A DNA stretch of 41,057 nucleotides from Lachnospiraceae bacterium (GCA_024698885.1 JAILQQ010000250.1:1-41057), one strand, 5' to 3'. Numbered from the stretch's first letter, positions 28,725 through 37,480 are shown. The notes: generated from the sequence alone by a model not told the origin. A program made the numbers and translations.

Positions 28725-29336
28725 ATGATAGCATATCTGAAGGGAAACGTAGCGGCAATCTATGATCAGCAGATCGTTCTGGAAGTGAACGGGATCGGAT
28801 ACAATATCATTATGCCGGTAAGCGCGATCGGGGAATTGTCCGGGATCGGCGAGGAGAGGAAGATCTATACGCATTTAAGCGTCAGAGAGGACGCGATGCA
28901 GCTTTATGGCTTTCTGACAAAGGACGACCTGGATCTCTTCCGGCAGCTGATCCAGGTAAGCGGGATCGGTCCGAAGGTAGGGATCTCGATCCTTTCGGTG
29001 ATCGGAGCGGATGATCTACGCTTTGCGATCGTGGCAGCCGATGCGAAAACCATCGCGAAGGCGCCCGGGATCGGCGCCAAGACCGCCCAAAGGCTGATCA
29101 TCGATCTGAAGGATAAGATCTCGTTCCAGGACGCAATGGATGCAAAGTTTGCCCTGGAGGAGGACATGGCGGCTTCTCCGGCCTCCGGCGGAGCGCAGAG
29201 CGAGGCGGTGGAAGCGCTTGTCGCCCTTGGATATTCCCAGGCGGCCTCGCTGAAAGCAGTGCGTTCTGTGGCAGCCGAAGCGGGAGAAGATGTGGAGGTT
29301 CTGCTGAAAGCAGCGTTGCGGGTCATTAATGGATGA
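28725..29336 (+). CDS. ruvA: Holliday junction branch migration protein RuvA
   Basis: DNA-binding tetramer that targets the RuvB motor to Holliday junctions; 203 residues. The OB-fold domain starts MIAYLKGNVAAIYDQQIVLE with NGIGYNI. Two helix-hairpin-helix motifs follow (LIQVSGIGPKVGISIL near 80 and KAPGIGAKTAQRLIIDL near 116). The C-terminal UBA-like domain III (AVEALVALGYSQAASLKAV) binds RuvB. ATG 28725 follows AGAGAGGGGAACAGG; an in-frame ATG at 28680 lies partly within the inverted repeat. ruvB follows after one repeat element. Confidence 0.97.
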   Translation: MIAYLKGNVAAIYDQQIVLEVNGIGYNIIMPVSAIGELSGIGEERKIYTHLSVREDAMQLYGFLTKDDLDLFRQLIQVSGIGPKVGISILSVIGADDLRFAIVAADAKTIAKAPGIGAKTAQRLIIDLKDKISFQDAMDAKFALEEDMAASPASGGAQSEAVEALVALGYSQAASLKAVRSVAAEAGEDVEVLLKAALRVING

Positions 29337-29337
29337 G

Positions 29338-29424
29338 AGGAAATGATTCGGTCAGGGAACCTGACCGAATCGGCATGAACAGGTTCATGCCTAAGCGCAC
29401 GATTTTCAAAGAAAATCGGCGCAG
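29338..29424 (+). repeat. Triple-hairpin repeat, copy 9 (A-B-C), between ruvA and ruvB
   Basis: AGGAAAT starts one base after the ruvA stop. Hairpin A at 29345-29371 (perfect 12 bp GATTCGGTCAGG/CCTGACCGAATC, loop GAA), hairpin B at 29372-29391 (loop CAGG), hairpin C at 29395-29422 (CGATTTTC/GAAAATCG, loop AAA). It ends in GGCGCAG, then AAGTTGGAGGG, the ruvB ribosome-binding site. The copy fills the whole ruvA-ruvB gap. Confidence 0.92.
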
Positions 29425-29438
29425 AAGTTGGAGGGAGT

Positions 29439-30440
29439 ATGGCACACAGGACGATCGAAACGAATATCACCGAGGAGGACGTAAGGATAGAGGGTTCCCT
29501 GCGGCCGGAACGGCTTTCCGAGTATATCGGACAGGATAAGATCAAGGAAAGCCTGCGGATCTATATAGAGGCGGCAAAGAGACGGGAGGATCCGCTTGAC
29601 CATGTATTGTTTTACGGACCGCCGGGCCTTGGAAAGACAACGCTTTCCGGCATTATCGCAAACGAGCTCGGAACGCATATCAAGATCACCTCCGGCCCCG
29701 CTATTGAAAAGCCCGGAGAGATCGCTGCGATCTTAAGCGGACTGGCACCGGGGGATGTCCTGTTTGTGGATGAGATCCACCGGCTGAACCGGCAGGTGGA
29801 GGAGGTACTGTACCCGGCCATGGAGGACTTTGCCATCGATATTATGATCGGCAAGGGGGCTTCCGCCCGGTCGATCCGGCTTGACCTGCCGAAATTCACA
29901 CTGGTTGGCGCGACGACCCGGGTCGGGCTTCTGACGGCGCCGCTCAGGGACCGCTTCGGTATTATCCACCGGCTCGAGTTTTATACCAATGAAGAGCTGC
30001 GGACGATCATCCTGCATTCGGCGAAGAAGCTGAACGTAAAGATCGAGGAGCAGGGCGCGATGGAGCTTGCCAGACGGAGCCGCGGGACACCGCGGCTTGC
30101 CAACCGGCTATTAAAGCGGGTGCGGGATTATGCCCAGATCCGTTTTGACGGCGTGATCACCCACGAGGTGGCAGTGCAGGCCCTTGATATGATGGATGTG
30201 GATACCCTGGGACTTGACCATGTGGACAGGAATCTTTTGCTGACGATGATCGAGAAATTTGAGGGCGGACCGGTAGGCCTCGACACACTGGCAGCCGCGA
30301 TCTCCGAGGATGCGGGCACCATCGAGGACGTATACGAGCCCTATCTGATCCAGAACGGATTTCTTAACCGTACGCCCCGGGGCCGGGTAGCCACGAAAAC
30401 AGCCTACGAGCATTTCGGAAAGCACTGGGAGGACGCTTGA
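29439..30440 (+). CDS. ruvB: Holliday junction DNA helicase RuvB
   Basis: AAA+ hexameric motor of branch migration; 333 residues. [20 protein letters not shown] leads to Walker [19 protein letters not shown] (~56-73), Walker [17 protein letters not shown], sensor 1 [21 protein letters not shown] (read as GATTRVG and LRDRFG) and sensor 2 [18 protein letters not shown]. The C-terminal winged helix binds DNA ([17 protein letters not shown]). ATG 29439 follows TTGGAGGG. The stop codon overlaps the -35 of the zapA promoter. Confidence 0.98.
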   Translation: MAHRTIETNITEEDVRIEGSLRPERLSEYIGQDKIKESLRIYIEAAKRREDPLDHVLFYGPPGLGKTTLSGIIANELGTHIKITSGPAIEKPGEIAAILSGLAPGDVLFVDEIHRLNRQVEEVLYPAMEDFAIDIMIGKGASARSIRLDLPKFTLVGATTRVGLLTAPLRDRFGIIHRLEFYTNEELRTIILHSAKKLNVKIEEQGAMELARRSRGTPRLANRLLKRVRDYAQIRFDGVITHEVAVQALDMMDVDTLGLDHVDRNLLLTMIEKFEGGPVGLDTLAAAISEDAGTIEDVYEPYLIQNGFLNRTPRGRVATKTAYEHFGKHWEDA

Positions 30441-30465
30441 CGGAAGTGCTTTTCTATTGTATGAT
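30437..30465 (+). promoter_or_regulatory. Sigma-A type promoter for zapA, overlapping the ruvB stop
   Basis: TTGACG at 30437-30442 and TATGAT at 30460-30465 with a 17-base spacer. Predicted start near 30472 yields a leader of about 190 bases before ATG 30663. Confidence 0.75.
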
Positions 30466-30541
30466 ACTCGACGTAAGAGTAAGAAAACGAAAACTGTTGT
30501 GGACAGCCTGAAGCACTTGTTGCTGAGGGCGTACCAAAATG

Positions 30542-30598
30542 TGGGTTTTGCGATGCGGCCCGTCCTTTTGCGAAGCAAAACCTACAATGACGGGTCGC
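30542..30598 (+). promoter_or_regulatory. Candidate pseudoknot / switching leader RNA upstream of zapA
   Basis: S1: TGGGTTTTGC (30542-30551) pairs with GCAAAACCTA (30575-30584). S2: GCGGCCCGTC (30555-30564) pairs with GACGGGTCGC (30589-30598, one G-T). The arms interleave, giving an H-type pseudoknot topology. A local hairpin TTTTGC-GAA-GCAAAA (30566-30580) would compete with S1 while remaining compatible with S2. I do not recognise a known riboswitch class. Confidence 0.5.
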
Positions 30599-30635
30599 GT
30601 ATCTGTTCAGAAGCCAGAGGATTCTGAACAGATAC
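30599..30635. repeat. Second hairpin repeat family, copy 2, before zapA
   Basis: GTATCTGTTCAGAA (30599-30612) and TTCTGAACAGATAC (30622-30635) form a perfect 14 bp stem around GCCAGAGGA. It differs from the copy at 5217-5253 at only two of 37 positions. It lies at the end of the leader, 27 bases before the zapA start. Confidence 0.85.
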
Positions 30636-30662
30636 AGAACAGTTGAGGACGAGGTGGGACGC

Positions 30663-31025
30663 ATGGCAATCAAAAACAACGGAACAGAGGTTGTGATTGA
30701 CGGCAAGGTAATAAAGCTTTCCGGCTATGAAAGCGAAGAGTATCTGCAGAAGGTCGCATCCTATATCAACGGTAAGATCAACGAGTATAACAGGATGGAT
30801 TCCTTCAAACGACAGCCTGCCGACATGCAGAGTATTCTGCTGCAGCTGAATATAGCGGATGATTACTTTAAGACGAAGGCGCAGCTTGAGGAGGTGCAGG
30901 CGGAGCTGGAAGCGAAGGATACCGAAATGTACGATATCAAGCATGAGCTCATAGCCGCTCAGATCAAGCTGGAGAGCAGAGAGAAGCAAATTAAAAACTA
31001 CCAGAAGGAGCTTGGAAAACAGTAA
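30663..31025 (+). CDS. zapA: Cell division protein ZapA
   Basis: Small FtsZ-ring-associated protein that bundles FtsZ filaments; 120 residues. The N-terminal beta strand and dimer head (TEVVIDGKVIKLSGYESEEYLQKVASYINGKINE in parts) is followed by a long coiled coil rich in Glu, Lys and Gln (KTKAQLEEVQAELEAKDTEM...). ATG 30663 is preceded by GAGGTGG; a GTG at 30654 with GAGGA upstream is an alternative giving three more residues. It has its own promoter with a long leader and a terminator behind it. Confidence 0.93.
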   Translation: MAIKNNGTEVVIDGKVIKLSGYESEEYLQKVASYINGKINEYNRMDSFKRQPADMQSILLQLNIADDYFKTKAQLEEVQAELEAKDTEMYDIKHELIAAQIKLESREKQIKNYQKELGKQ

Positions 31026-31061
31026 AGGAGAGGGGCTGTCGCTGACGGCTCCTTGTTTTTT
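31025..31061 (+). terminator. Rho-independent terminator after zapA, abutting the U32 gene start
   Basis: AAGGAG (31025-31030) pairs with CTCCTT (31049-31054) and the inner CTGTC pairs with GACGG around GCT; GTTTTTT follows. The stem's left arm is also the only AAGGAG near the following start codon at 31065. Confidence 0.75.
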
Positions 31062-31064
31062 GCC

Positions 31065-33344
31065 ATGACAGATCATCATTTTAAGGAAAAAACGATCCCG
31101 GAGCTTCTGGCCCCCGCCGGCAATATGGGCTGCCTGAAGGCGGCATTATCCGCAGGAGCGGATGCCGTTTACCTTGGCGGAAAACGTTTCGGTGCCAGGG
31201 CCTATGCCGGAAATTTTGAGAAAGAGGAGCTCCTTCAGGCGCTGGATACGGCGCACCTTTTAGGGAGAAAGATCTATCTGACCCTGAATACGCTTCTGAA
31301 GGACAACGAGCTCTCGGAGGTGCCGGCGTATGTGGCCCCGTTTTATGAGCAGGGCCTTGACGGCATCATCACGCAGGATCTCGGCGTCGCGGATCTTTTA
31401 CGGCAGAGCTTTCCCGCGCTTCCGATCCATGCCAGCACGCAGATGTCGATCACGGCGCCGGAGGGAGCTCTGTTTTTAAAGGAACGGGGCTTTACCCGGA
31501 TCGTTCCGGCCAGGGAGCTTTCGCTTTCTGAACTTATCCGGATGAAGGAGGAAAGCGGGCTTGCGTTAGAATGCTTTATTCACGGAGCGCTTTGCTATTC
31601 CTATTCGGGGAAGTGCCTTTTTTCATCGTTACTCGGCGGCAGAAGCGGAAACAGAGGACGCTGCGCCGGTCCCTGCCGTCTGCCCTATCAGGGGAAATAC
31701 TACCTGAGCGCGAAGGATATCTGCTGCTTTGATATCCTGAAGGAGCTGATGGAAGCCGGCATTGATTCCTTTAAGATCGAAGGCCGCATGAAGACAGAGG
31801 AATATGTGGCAGGCGTCACGGGTCTATATAGAAGGCAGATCGACCGGATCTTACAGGGCGGCGGGGAAGACCGGGAGGCGGCGAGAGACCGGGAGAGGCT
31901 GCTTTCTCTGTATACCCGCAGCGGCCATTCCCGGGGCTATTATTTTACGCGAAACGGCAGCGATATGATCAGCCTTTCAAGTCCCTCCTATGAAAGCGGG
32001 GACGAAGCGCAAAAGGCTGCGTTATTGAAAGAATTCACAGAGGTTCCGCCCAAATGCCTGATCACCGGTGAGATCACGCTGCGGGAAGGGGAACCTTCGA
32101 GACTTACTTTACGGCCTTACGATCCTTCGGCTTTCCCGGAAGCGGATACGGAAATAAGCGTTACGGGCGCCATACCGCAGAAGGCGGTCAATCAGGCCCT
32201 GACGACTGAAACGGTAAAAAAACAGATATTGAAATGCGGGAATACCTCCTTTGTTTTTTCAGAGCTTACGGTATCGCTCGGACAGGAACTGTTTATGACG
32301 GCCGGTGCCCTGAATCAGCTGAGACGCGATGGGCTAAGAGAGCTGGAGGCTTCTTTGCTCAGGCCTTTCAGACGAAAGCTGCCAGAGAGCGATGTCGCTT
32401 TTGCGCCAGTTCAATCTGCCCGCAGACCGGATCATTTCCCCTCTTCAGATCTGTCTGTCCCGTCCTCTGATCATGGTGAGGATGCGCCCGGATTTCATAT
32501 AGTACTGCCTGATTTACGGGCACTTGAGATTGTTCTGCCAAAAAAGGGCGTTTACCTGATAACAGTCCCCTGTACGGCCTTTTCGACGATGCAGGAGCTG
32601 GCTCAGACGGCGGAGGCGGTTCACCTGGCGGGGAAAAAGCTGCTTCTTTCGCTTCCTGCCGTGTTCAGGTCCTCTGAAGCAGACCGGAACGGGTTAAATA
32701 AACTTATGTCTGAGCACGCGACCGGCGGAGACGTCCTGTGCGGTGAGGAAATGCTCCGGTCCGGAGAGGCTCTGACGCTTGCCGATGGGGTCCTGATCGA
32801 TAACCTGGAAGAACTGTACTACATAAAGGACATTAAATATGATAAGCTTGTCATAGCGGACCTGCATCTTTATGCCATGAATCAACGGGCGGTATCCGTA
32901 CTGATGAGGGCGTTGCCGCAGGGCGTCGTGACCACTGTGCCGGTCGAACTCAATCAGAAGGAACTGCTTGCCCGCAGCGTCACCGGAGAGGATATGATGC
33001 TCTATGGATACCTGCCGATGATGATCTCGGCCCAGTGCGTCCACGGCACGATGCAGGGCTGTGATCATAAGCCGGGACTTCTTTACCTGAAAGACCGCTA
33101 CGGCAATGATCTGCCCTGTATGAATCATTGCAGGACCTGCACGAATATCATTTACAACAGCGTACCGCTCTGCCTGACGGTCCGGGATACGGTCAGACTG
33201 AAACCGCGGTTTTTACGGCTCAGTTTTACGGTAGAGGAGCCGGCCGAAATAGATGACATAATAGAATATTATGTAAACGAAAAACCGATGCCGGCCAGGC
33301 TTCAAAAACATACAAAAGGGCATTTCAACCGGGGGGTCGAGTAA
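31065..33344 (+). CDS. U32-family peptidase-like protein, RlhA/DUF3656 type
   Basis: Protein of about 759 residues. The U32 core opens with IPELLAPAGNMGCLKAALSAGADAVYLGG and has the signature ECFIHGALCYSYSGKCLFSS (near 170). A cysteine group follows (RCAGPCRLPY), then DSFKIEGRMKTEEYVAG. The middle region is DUF3656-like. The C-terminal part has more Cys/His pairs (CVHGTMQGC, CMNHCRTCTNI) that may bind an Fe-S cluster. Relatives include E. coli RlhA, which hydroxylates 23S rRNA C2501, so RNA hydroxylation is a plausible role besides peptidase. ATG 31065 lies four bases after a terminator T-run and has no free ribosome-binding site; TTG 31053 is an alternative. Confidence 0.88.
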   Translation: MTDHHFKEKTIPELLAPAGNMGCLKAALSAGADAVYLGGKRFGARAYAGNFEKEELLQALDTAHLLGRKIYLTLNTLLKDNELSEVPAYVAPFYEQGLDGIITQDLGVADLLRQSFPALPIHASTQMSITAPEGALFLKERGFTRIVPARELSLSELIRMKEESGLALECFIHGALCYSYSGKCLFSSLLGGRSGNRGRCAGPCRLPYQGKYYLSAKDICCFDILKELMEAGIDSFKIEGRMKTEEYVAGVTGLYRRQIDRILQGGGEDREAARDRERLLSLYTRSGHSRGYYFTRNGSDMISLSSPSYESGDEAQKAALLKEFTEVPPKCLITGEITLREGEPSRLTLRPYDPSAFPEADTEISVTGAIPQKAVNQALTTETVKKQILKCGNTSFVFSELTVSLGQELFMTAGALNQLRRDGLRELEASLLRPFRRKLPESDVAFAPVQSARRPDHFPSSDLSVPSSDHGEDAPGFHIVLPDLRALEIVLPKKGVYLITVPCTAFSTMQELAQTAEAVHLAGKKLLLSLPAVFRSSEADRNGLNKLMSEHATGGDVLCGEEMLRSGEALTLADGVLIDNLEELYYIKDIKYDKLVIADLHLYAMNQRAVSVLMRALPQGVVTTVPVELNQKELLARSVTGEDMMLYGYLPMMISAQCVHGTMQGCDHKPGLLYLKDRYGNDLPCMNHCRTCTNIIYNSVPLCLTVRDTVRLKPRFLRLSFTVEEPAEIDDIIEYYVNEKPMPARLQKHTKGHFNRGVE

Positions 33345-34667
33345 TTGGAGATCATCATCGCGGCGTTATCCAGATACATATTGATCATCCTGATCGCGGT
33401 CTATACCTTCCAGTGCTTTCTGGTGTTCCGGTTTCACGACGAGCACGCGCGCAACGGGATCTATATCAGGCAGAACATCGCCATGATCCTTATTCACCTG
33501 CTCTCCTTTATTGTCCTTTATCTTGGCATGGGGGAGCCGGACCGGCAGAAGCTGCCGCTTTTCTATATCATCCAGCAGCTTACCACGATCCTTGTCATCC
33601 TGTTTTACCGGCTTGTCTATAAGGGCGCCAACCGGCTGATCGTCAATAATATGTGTATGCTGTTAACGATCAGCTTTATCATTCTGACCCGCCTTTCCTA
33701 TGAAAGGGCCATTAAACAGGTGTTGATCGCGATCGCCTCACTGATCCTGACATCGGTGATCCCCTATATCCTGATGAAGTTTCAGAATCTCCGGAGGTTC
33801 TATTATGCTTTTGCGGTTCTCGGCGTATTGATGCTTCTGATCGTGCTGGTTTTCTCAAATACCGTGCACGGCTCCAAGCTGAATATTAATATCGGCGGCG
33901 TGACGTTTCAGCCTTCGGAATTTGTAAAGCTTCTTTTTGTTCTTGCCATTGCGGGACTTCTTGCGCGTAAACCGACGCAGGGCGTACGCTTAAAGGATAT
34001 CATGATCTCTGCCGTGATCGCGTGCGTGCATATTCTTATTCTGGTACTGTCAAAGGATCTGGGGAGTGCGCTGATCTACTTCGTGGTTTACATAACTCTA
34101 CTGTTCGTAGCTACCGGCAAGCGATTTTTTCTCTACGGCGGACTGATGGCGGGAGCACTCGGCGGCATCATCGGTTACCGGCTGTTCAGCCATGTCCGGG
34201 TACGGATCGAGGGCTGGCAGGATCCGATGGGAACCATCGACAATGCGGGATATCAGATCGCGCAGTCTCTGTTTGCCATCGGAACGGGCGGATTTTTCGG
34301 CATGGGTCTTTTACAGGGGGCGCCGGAGAAGATCCCCGTCGTCTGGTCGGACTTTATCTTTGCGGCGATCTGCGAAGAGCTGGGGGTATTGTTCGGGATC
34401 TGCCTGATCCTGATCTGTGTCAGCTGTTTTGTCATGTTTATGAATATTTCCATGAAATTCCGGGATCCCTTTTACCGGCTCGTAGCCGTGGGACTGTCCG
34501 TGATCTACGGTTTTCAGGTTTTTCTGAATCTGGGGGGCGTGACAAAGTTTGTTCCCCTGACGGGGGTGACGCTGCCCCTTGTCAGCTATGGCGGAAATTC
34601 CATTATGGTGAGCCTTATCATGTTTGCGATCATTCAGGGGATGTACAATGCTGTTTATCAGGAATAA
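33345..34667 (+). CDS. FtsW/RodA/SpoVE-family peptidoglycan glycosyltransferase
   Basis: SEDS-family membrane polymerase of lipid II; 440 residues with about ten to twelve membrane segments. Signature parts are VTFQPSEFVKLLFVLAIAG (~180), LSKDLGSALIYFVVYITLL, GYQIAQSLFAIGTGGFFGMGL and the C-terminal PLTGVTLPLVSYGGNS. Start is TTG 33345, directly after the U32 stop with GGGGGG upstream. It overlaps the PBP gene by 20 bases, so the polymerase and its transpeptidase partner are co-translated. Division, elongation or sporulation use cannot be told apart from this sequence. Confidence 0.93.
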   Translation: MEIIIAALSRYILIILIAVYTFQCFLVFRFHDEHARNGIYIRQNIAMILIHLLSFIVLYLGMGEPDRQKLPLFYIIQQLTTILVILFYRLVYKGANRLIVNNMCMLLTISFIILTRLSYERAIKQVLIAIASLILTSVIPYILMKFQNLRRFYYAFAVLGVLMLLIVLVFSNTVHGSKLNINIGGVTFQPSEFVKLLFVLAIAGLLARKPTQGVRLKDIMISAVIACVHILILVLSKDLGSALIYFVVYITLLFVATGKRFFLYGGLMAGALGGIIGYRLFSHVRVRIEGWQDPMGTIDNAGYQIAQSLFAIGTGGFFGMGLLQGAPEKIPVVWSDFIFAAICEELGVLFGICLILICVSCFVMFMNISMKFRDPFYRLVAVGLSVIYGFQVFLNLGGVTKFVPLTGVTLPLVSYGGNSIMVSLIMFAIIQGMYNAVYQE

Positions 34668-36093
34668 GTCCCTGTCAGCGGGCAGAAAAGCAGAAAACAA
34701 AAATATCGCCCATATTACCTACGCGTTCGTGATACTGTTTATCGCGATGATCGCCTATATCGGTTATTTTACGTATTTTAAGGCGCCTGACTTTATCAAC
34801 AGCTCCTATAACAGCAGGCAGGAGCTTTACGCGAAAAAAGTGGTACGGGGCAAGATCCTCTCAAAGGACGGGGAGGTACTGGCCGAAACCGTTACAAATG
34901 AGGACGGGAGCGAAACGCGCCGTTATCCCTGCCGGAATCTTTTTGCGCACGCGGTGGGATATTCCACAAAGGGAAAGACGGGGGTGGAGCTATTAGCCAA
35001 TTTTACGCTCTTAACATCGGATGCCTTTATTCTGGACAGGATCCGAAACGATCTGAACGGGGTGAAAAATATCGGGGATAATGTGATCACCACATTGGAT
35101 CCGGCCATGCAGGCCGCCGCTTATAACGCCCTCGGCAGCTACAGGGGCGCGGTCATCGCGATGGATGTGAAAACCGGGGAGATCCTCTGTATGGTTTCCA
35201 AGCCGGATTTTGATCCCAACAATATCGTGCAGGCATGGGACGAGATCAACGCGGATACTGAGCAGAGTGCTCTGCTTAATCGTGTTACCAACGGCCTGTA
35301 TCCGCCCGGATCCACGTTTAAGATGGTGACGCTGCTTGAGTTCATCCGTGAAAACAGTGATAAGGAGCTGGAAGATTATTCCTATGAATGTAACGGAAGC
35401 TACAGTATCGATGGCTTTACGATCAACTGCTATCACGGCGTGGAGCATGGGGATCTGAACTTGAAAAGCGCCTTTTCGGAATCCTGCAACTCCGCGTTTG
35501 CGAGCATCGGGGTTTCTCTGGATAAGAAGGCTTTTCAGGAGACCTGTGAAACGCTTCTGTTCAATAAAAAACTGCCGGTAAAGATGTCCTACCGGGAGAG
35601 CTACGTGCCGATCAACGAGAACTCCGATCTCGGAGAGGTGATGCAGACGGCTATCGGTCAGGGGAAGACCCAGGCCACCCCTTTGCATATCGCGATGATC
35701 ACCCAGGCTATCGCCAACGAGGGGGAGCTGATGAAGCCCTATCTGATCAGACGGGTGGAGAACTGGGCAGGAGATACCATCAAGGAATACAAGCCGCATT
35801 CGGCCGGAAGGATACTGGAGCCCGGGGATGCTCTGAAGCTGAAGGCTTATCTGGCAGATACCGTCGAGAACGGAACTGCGACCAGATTAAAGAGTGATCT
35901 CTATTCCGCCGCGGGAAAGACCGGTTCGGCAGAGTACTCGAAGAATAAAGCCATGTCGCATGCCTGGTTTACCGGATTCGCTCCGGTGGAGGATCCGCGG
36001 GTTGCGGTGACCGTGATCGCAGAGGAGGCTGGTTCCGGCGGGCTTTTTGCGGTGCCGATGGCCAAGGCAGTATTTGATGCTTACTTTAAATAG
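34648..36093 (+). CDS. Class B penicillin-binding protein (transpeptidase)
   Basis: D,D-transpeptidase of about 481 residues anchored by one N-terminal membrane segment (ITYAFVILFIAMIAYIGYFTYF). The dimerisation domain has VRGKILSKDGEVLAET. The active-site motifs are SxxK in PPGSTFKMVTLLEF (Ser near 223), SxN in SESCNSAFASIG and KTG in AAGKTGSAEYSKNKAMSHAW. The length matches the short PbpA-like group. ATG 34648 is within the end of the FtsW-type gene. It is the expected partner of that SEDS polymerase. Confidence 0.95.
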   Translation: MLFIRNKSLSAGRKAENKNIAHITYAFVILFIAMIAYIGYFTYFKAPDFINSSYNSRQELYAKKVVRGKILSKDGEVLAETVTNEDGSETRRYPCRNLFAHAVGYSTKGKTGVELLANFTLLTSDAFILDRIRNDLNGVKNIGDNVITTLDPAMQAAAYNALGSYRGAVIAMDVKTGEILCMVSKPDFDPNNIVQAWDEINADTEQSALLNRVTNGLYPPGSTFKMVTLLEFIRENSDKELEDYSYECNGSYSIDGFTINCYHGVEHGDLNLKSAFSESCNSAFASIGVSLDKKAFQETCETLLFNKKLPVKMSYRESYVPINENSDLGEVMQTAIGQGKTQATPLHIAMITQAIANEGELMKPYLIRRVENWAGDTIKEYKPHSAGRILEPGDALKLKAYLADTVENGTATRLKSDLYSAAGKTGSAEYSKNKAMSHAWFTGFAPVEDPRVAVTVIAEEAGSGGLFAVPMAKAVFDAYFK

Positions 36094-36109
36094 GGAAACA
36101 GGAACCTTC

Positions 36110-36138
36110 TTGCAGGGAATGCCGCTTTCGGGTATAGT
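36110..36138 (+). promoter_or_regulatory. Sigma-A type promoter immediately before the 36145 gene
   Basis: TTGCAG at 36110-36115 and TATAGT at 36133-36138 with a 17-base spacer. The predicted start point, 6-8 bases after the -10, coincides with ATG 36145, so the message would be leaderless or nearly so. Confidence 0.65.
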
Positions 36139-36144
36139 ATAGAT

Positions 36145-36471
36145 ATGGTAAGATACTGTGATCCTTTATATCTGACGGAGCATACAAAAAAGAATCTTGA
36201 GAAGATCAAGCGAAAACTGTTTACGGGCGCCGGCATGACGGGCGTATATTTTATACTTCTTTCGCGCAATGAACAGGATGTGTTTGATATTGTTCCGGCG
36301 GCTATGTTCAAGCAGCGACGTTTCCGAAGACTTGATCATATCGTCATTGGCATCGCGGAGAGCATGAGGGCCAGCGAAGGGCTGGTACAGGAGATCATCG
36401 AAGAGCATGTCCGGATCACCGGAAGCTACCTTGCGCTTCGCAGGGATATCGAGGAACGGATAGTTGGTTGA
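36145..36471 (+). CDS. Small conserved-looking protein of unknown function
   Basis: A 108-residue soluble protein I do not recognise. The N-terminal half is basic and helical (LTEHTKKNLEKIKRKL), followed by a hydrophobic strand region (MTGVYFILLSRNEQDVFDIVPAAMF). The C-terminal half is a helical stretch (DHIVIGIAESMRASEGLVQEIIEEHV). No signal peptide or membrane segment is evident. It has no ribosome-binding site but a good promoter directly upstream. It lies 6 bases before the DUF2953 gene and may share its message. Confidence 0.7.
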   Translation: MVRYCDPLYLTEHTKKNLEKIKRKLFTGAGMTGVYFILLSRNEQDVFDIVPAAMFKQRRFRRLDHIVIGIAESMRASEGLVQEIIEEHVRITGSYLALRRDIEERIVG

Positions 36472-36477
36472 CATAAT

Positions 36478-37449
36478 ATGCTGAGTATTGTATTGACGGT
36501 CTTACGTATAACGGGGATTGTTCTGCTTTGTATCCTGGTACTGATCCTTCTGCTTGCGCTTGCGATCCTCTTTATTCCGGTCCGTTACCGGGGAGAGGGA
36601 CAGATCGATGCGGGGAAGGGGATCCTTACGGCAGATGCTGTTGCTTCCTGGTTTTTTCATATTCTGACGCTTCGGATGCATTATGACGGGAAGGCGGAGA
36701 TCAGTCTTTTGCTGTTTGGCTTCCCGGTGCGCAGGAGGAAAAAGAAAAGACGGAAATCGAGACGACGGGGGAAAAAGAGGAGACGATCCGGTCATGCGGG
36801 AAAAGGACACAGGGAGGTGGCGAGCCGACCGGAATCCGCTTCGCAAAAAGAAGAAGAGCCTGCTTACAAGCTTGAAACCTATGAGGATCTTTACCCGGAA
36901 GAGGCAACGTCTCAAAAGGAGCCCTCGCAAAACGCTGCGGCGGAAGACGCTTCTTTGGAGGATAGCGAAGAAAAGAAGAATATCTTTGAGAAGCTTGCGG
37001 AATTCTTCGGAAAGCTTGCGGATTTTTTCCGTCACTTTAAAGAGAAGCTTGCAAATGCGGAAAAAAAGCTTATGGCGGTTTACGACAACGCCGCGTTTTA
37101 TATTTCCTTTTTCTCGGATGAGGAAAATCAGGCGCAGCTGTCGCATCTGTATAAACAGCTTACCAGGCTCCTTAAGCATATCAAACCGAAACGCTTCCGG
37201 CTCTTTATTCATTTCGGTTTTGAACAGCCGGATATGACGGGAAAGCTCTTAGGGCTTTTAGCGATCGCCTATCCCTTCTTCGGCGGAGGGCTTCAGGCAG
37301 AGCCGGATTTTGAGAATAGCGTTTTTGACATGTCGCTGTTTATGAAGGGCAGAGCGACGGTATTTACGGTATTGTGGATCGCGTTCAGGATTTATTACCA
37401 TAAGGGTTTCCGGGAGATGCGCGACACGTTTAGAAATAAAACAAGATGA
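36478..37449 (+). CDS. DUF2953 (YtfI-like) membrane protein
   Basis: A 323-residue protein with one N-terminal membrane segment (VLRITGIVLLCILVLILLLALAILFIPV). A domain starts with RYRGEGQIDAGKGILTADAVASWFFHILTLRM; a very basic patch (RRKKKRRKSRRRGKKRRR) and an acidic low-complexity region follow. The C-terminal part has HFGFEQPDMTGKLLGLLAIAYPFFGGG. In Bacillus the DUF2953 gene ytfI precedes ytfJ/gerW, the same order as here, which supports the call. The role is unknown; a link to sporulation or germination is inferred from the partner. Confidence 0.85.
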   Translation: MLSIVLTVLRITGIVLLCILVLILLLALAILFIPVRYRGEGQIDAGKGILTADAVASWFFHILTLRMHYDGKAEISLLLFGFPVRRRKKKRRKSRRRGKKRRRSGHAGKGHREVASRPESASQKEEEPAYKLETYEDLYPEEATSQKEPSQNAAAEDASLEDSEEKKNIFEKLAEFFGKLADFFRHFKEKLANAEKKLMAVYDNAAFYISFFSDEENQAQLSHLYKQLTRLLKHIKPKRFRLFIHFGFEQPDMTGKLLGLLAIAYPFFGGGLQAEPDFENSVFDMSLFMKGRATVFTVLWIAFRIYYHKGFREMRDTFRNKTR

Positions 37450-37480
37450 GGAAATGAACGATCAGGGAAAGCCTGAACAG
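37448..37480 (+). repeat. Remnant of the triple-hairpin repeat before gerW
   Basis: GAGGAAATGA, the constant left edge of module A, is followed by TCAGG-GAAAG-CCTGA. Modules B and C are gone. The gerW ribosome-binding site AGGAGG follows directly, as in intact copies. Confidence 0.5.

Noticed and set aside
34022-34732. A 236-codon open frame overlapping the ftsW-type and PBP genes
   Set aside because: It lies in another frame of the conserved SEDS gene and shows no recognisable domain; the FtsW frame has all family motifs.
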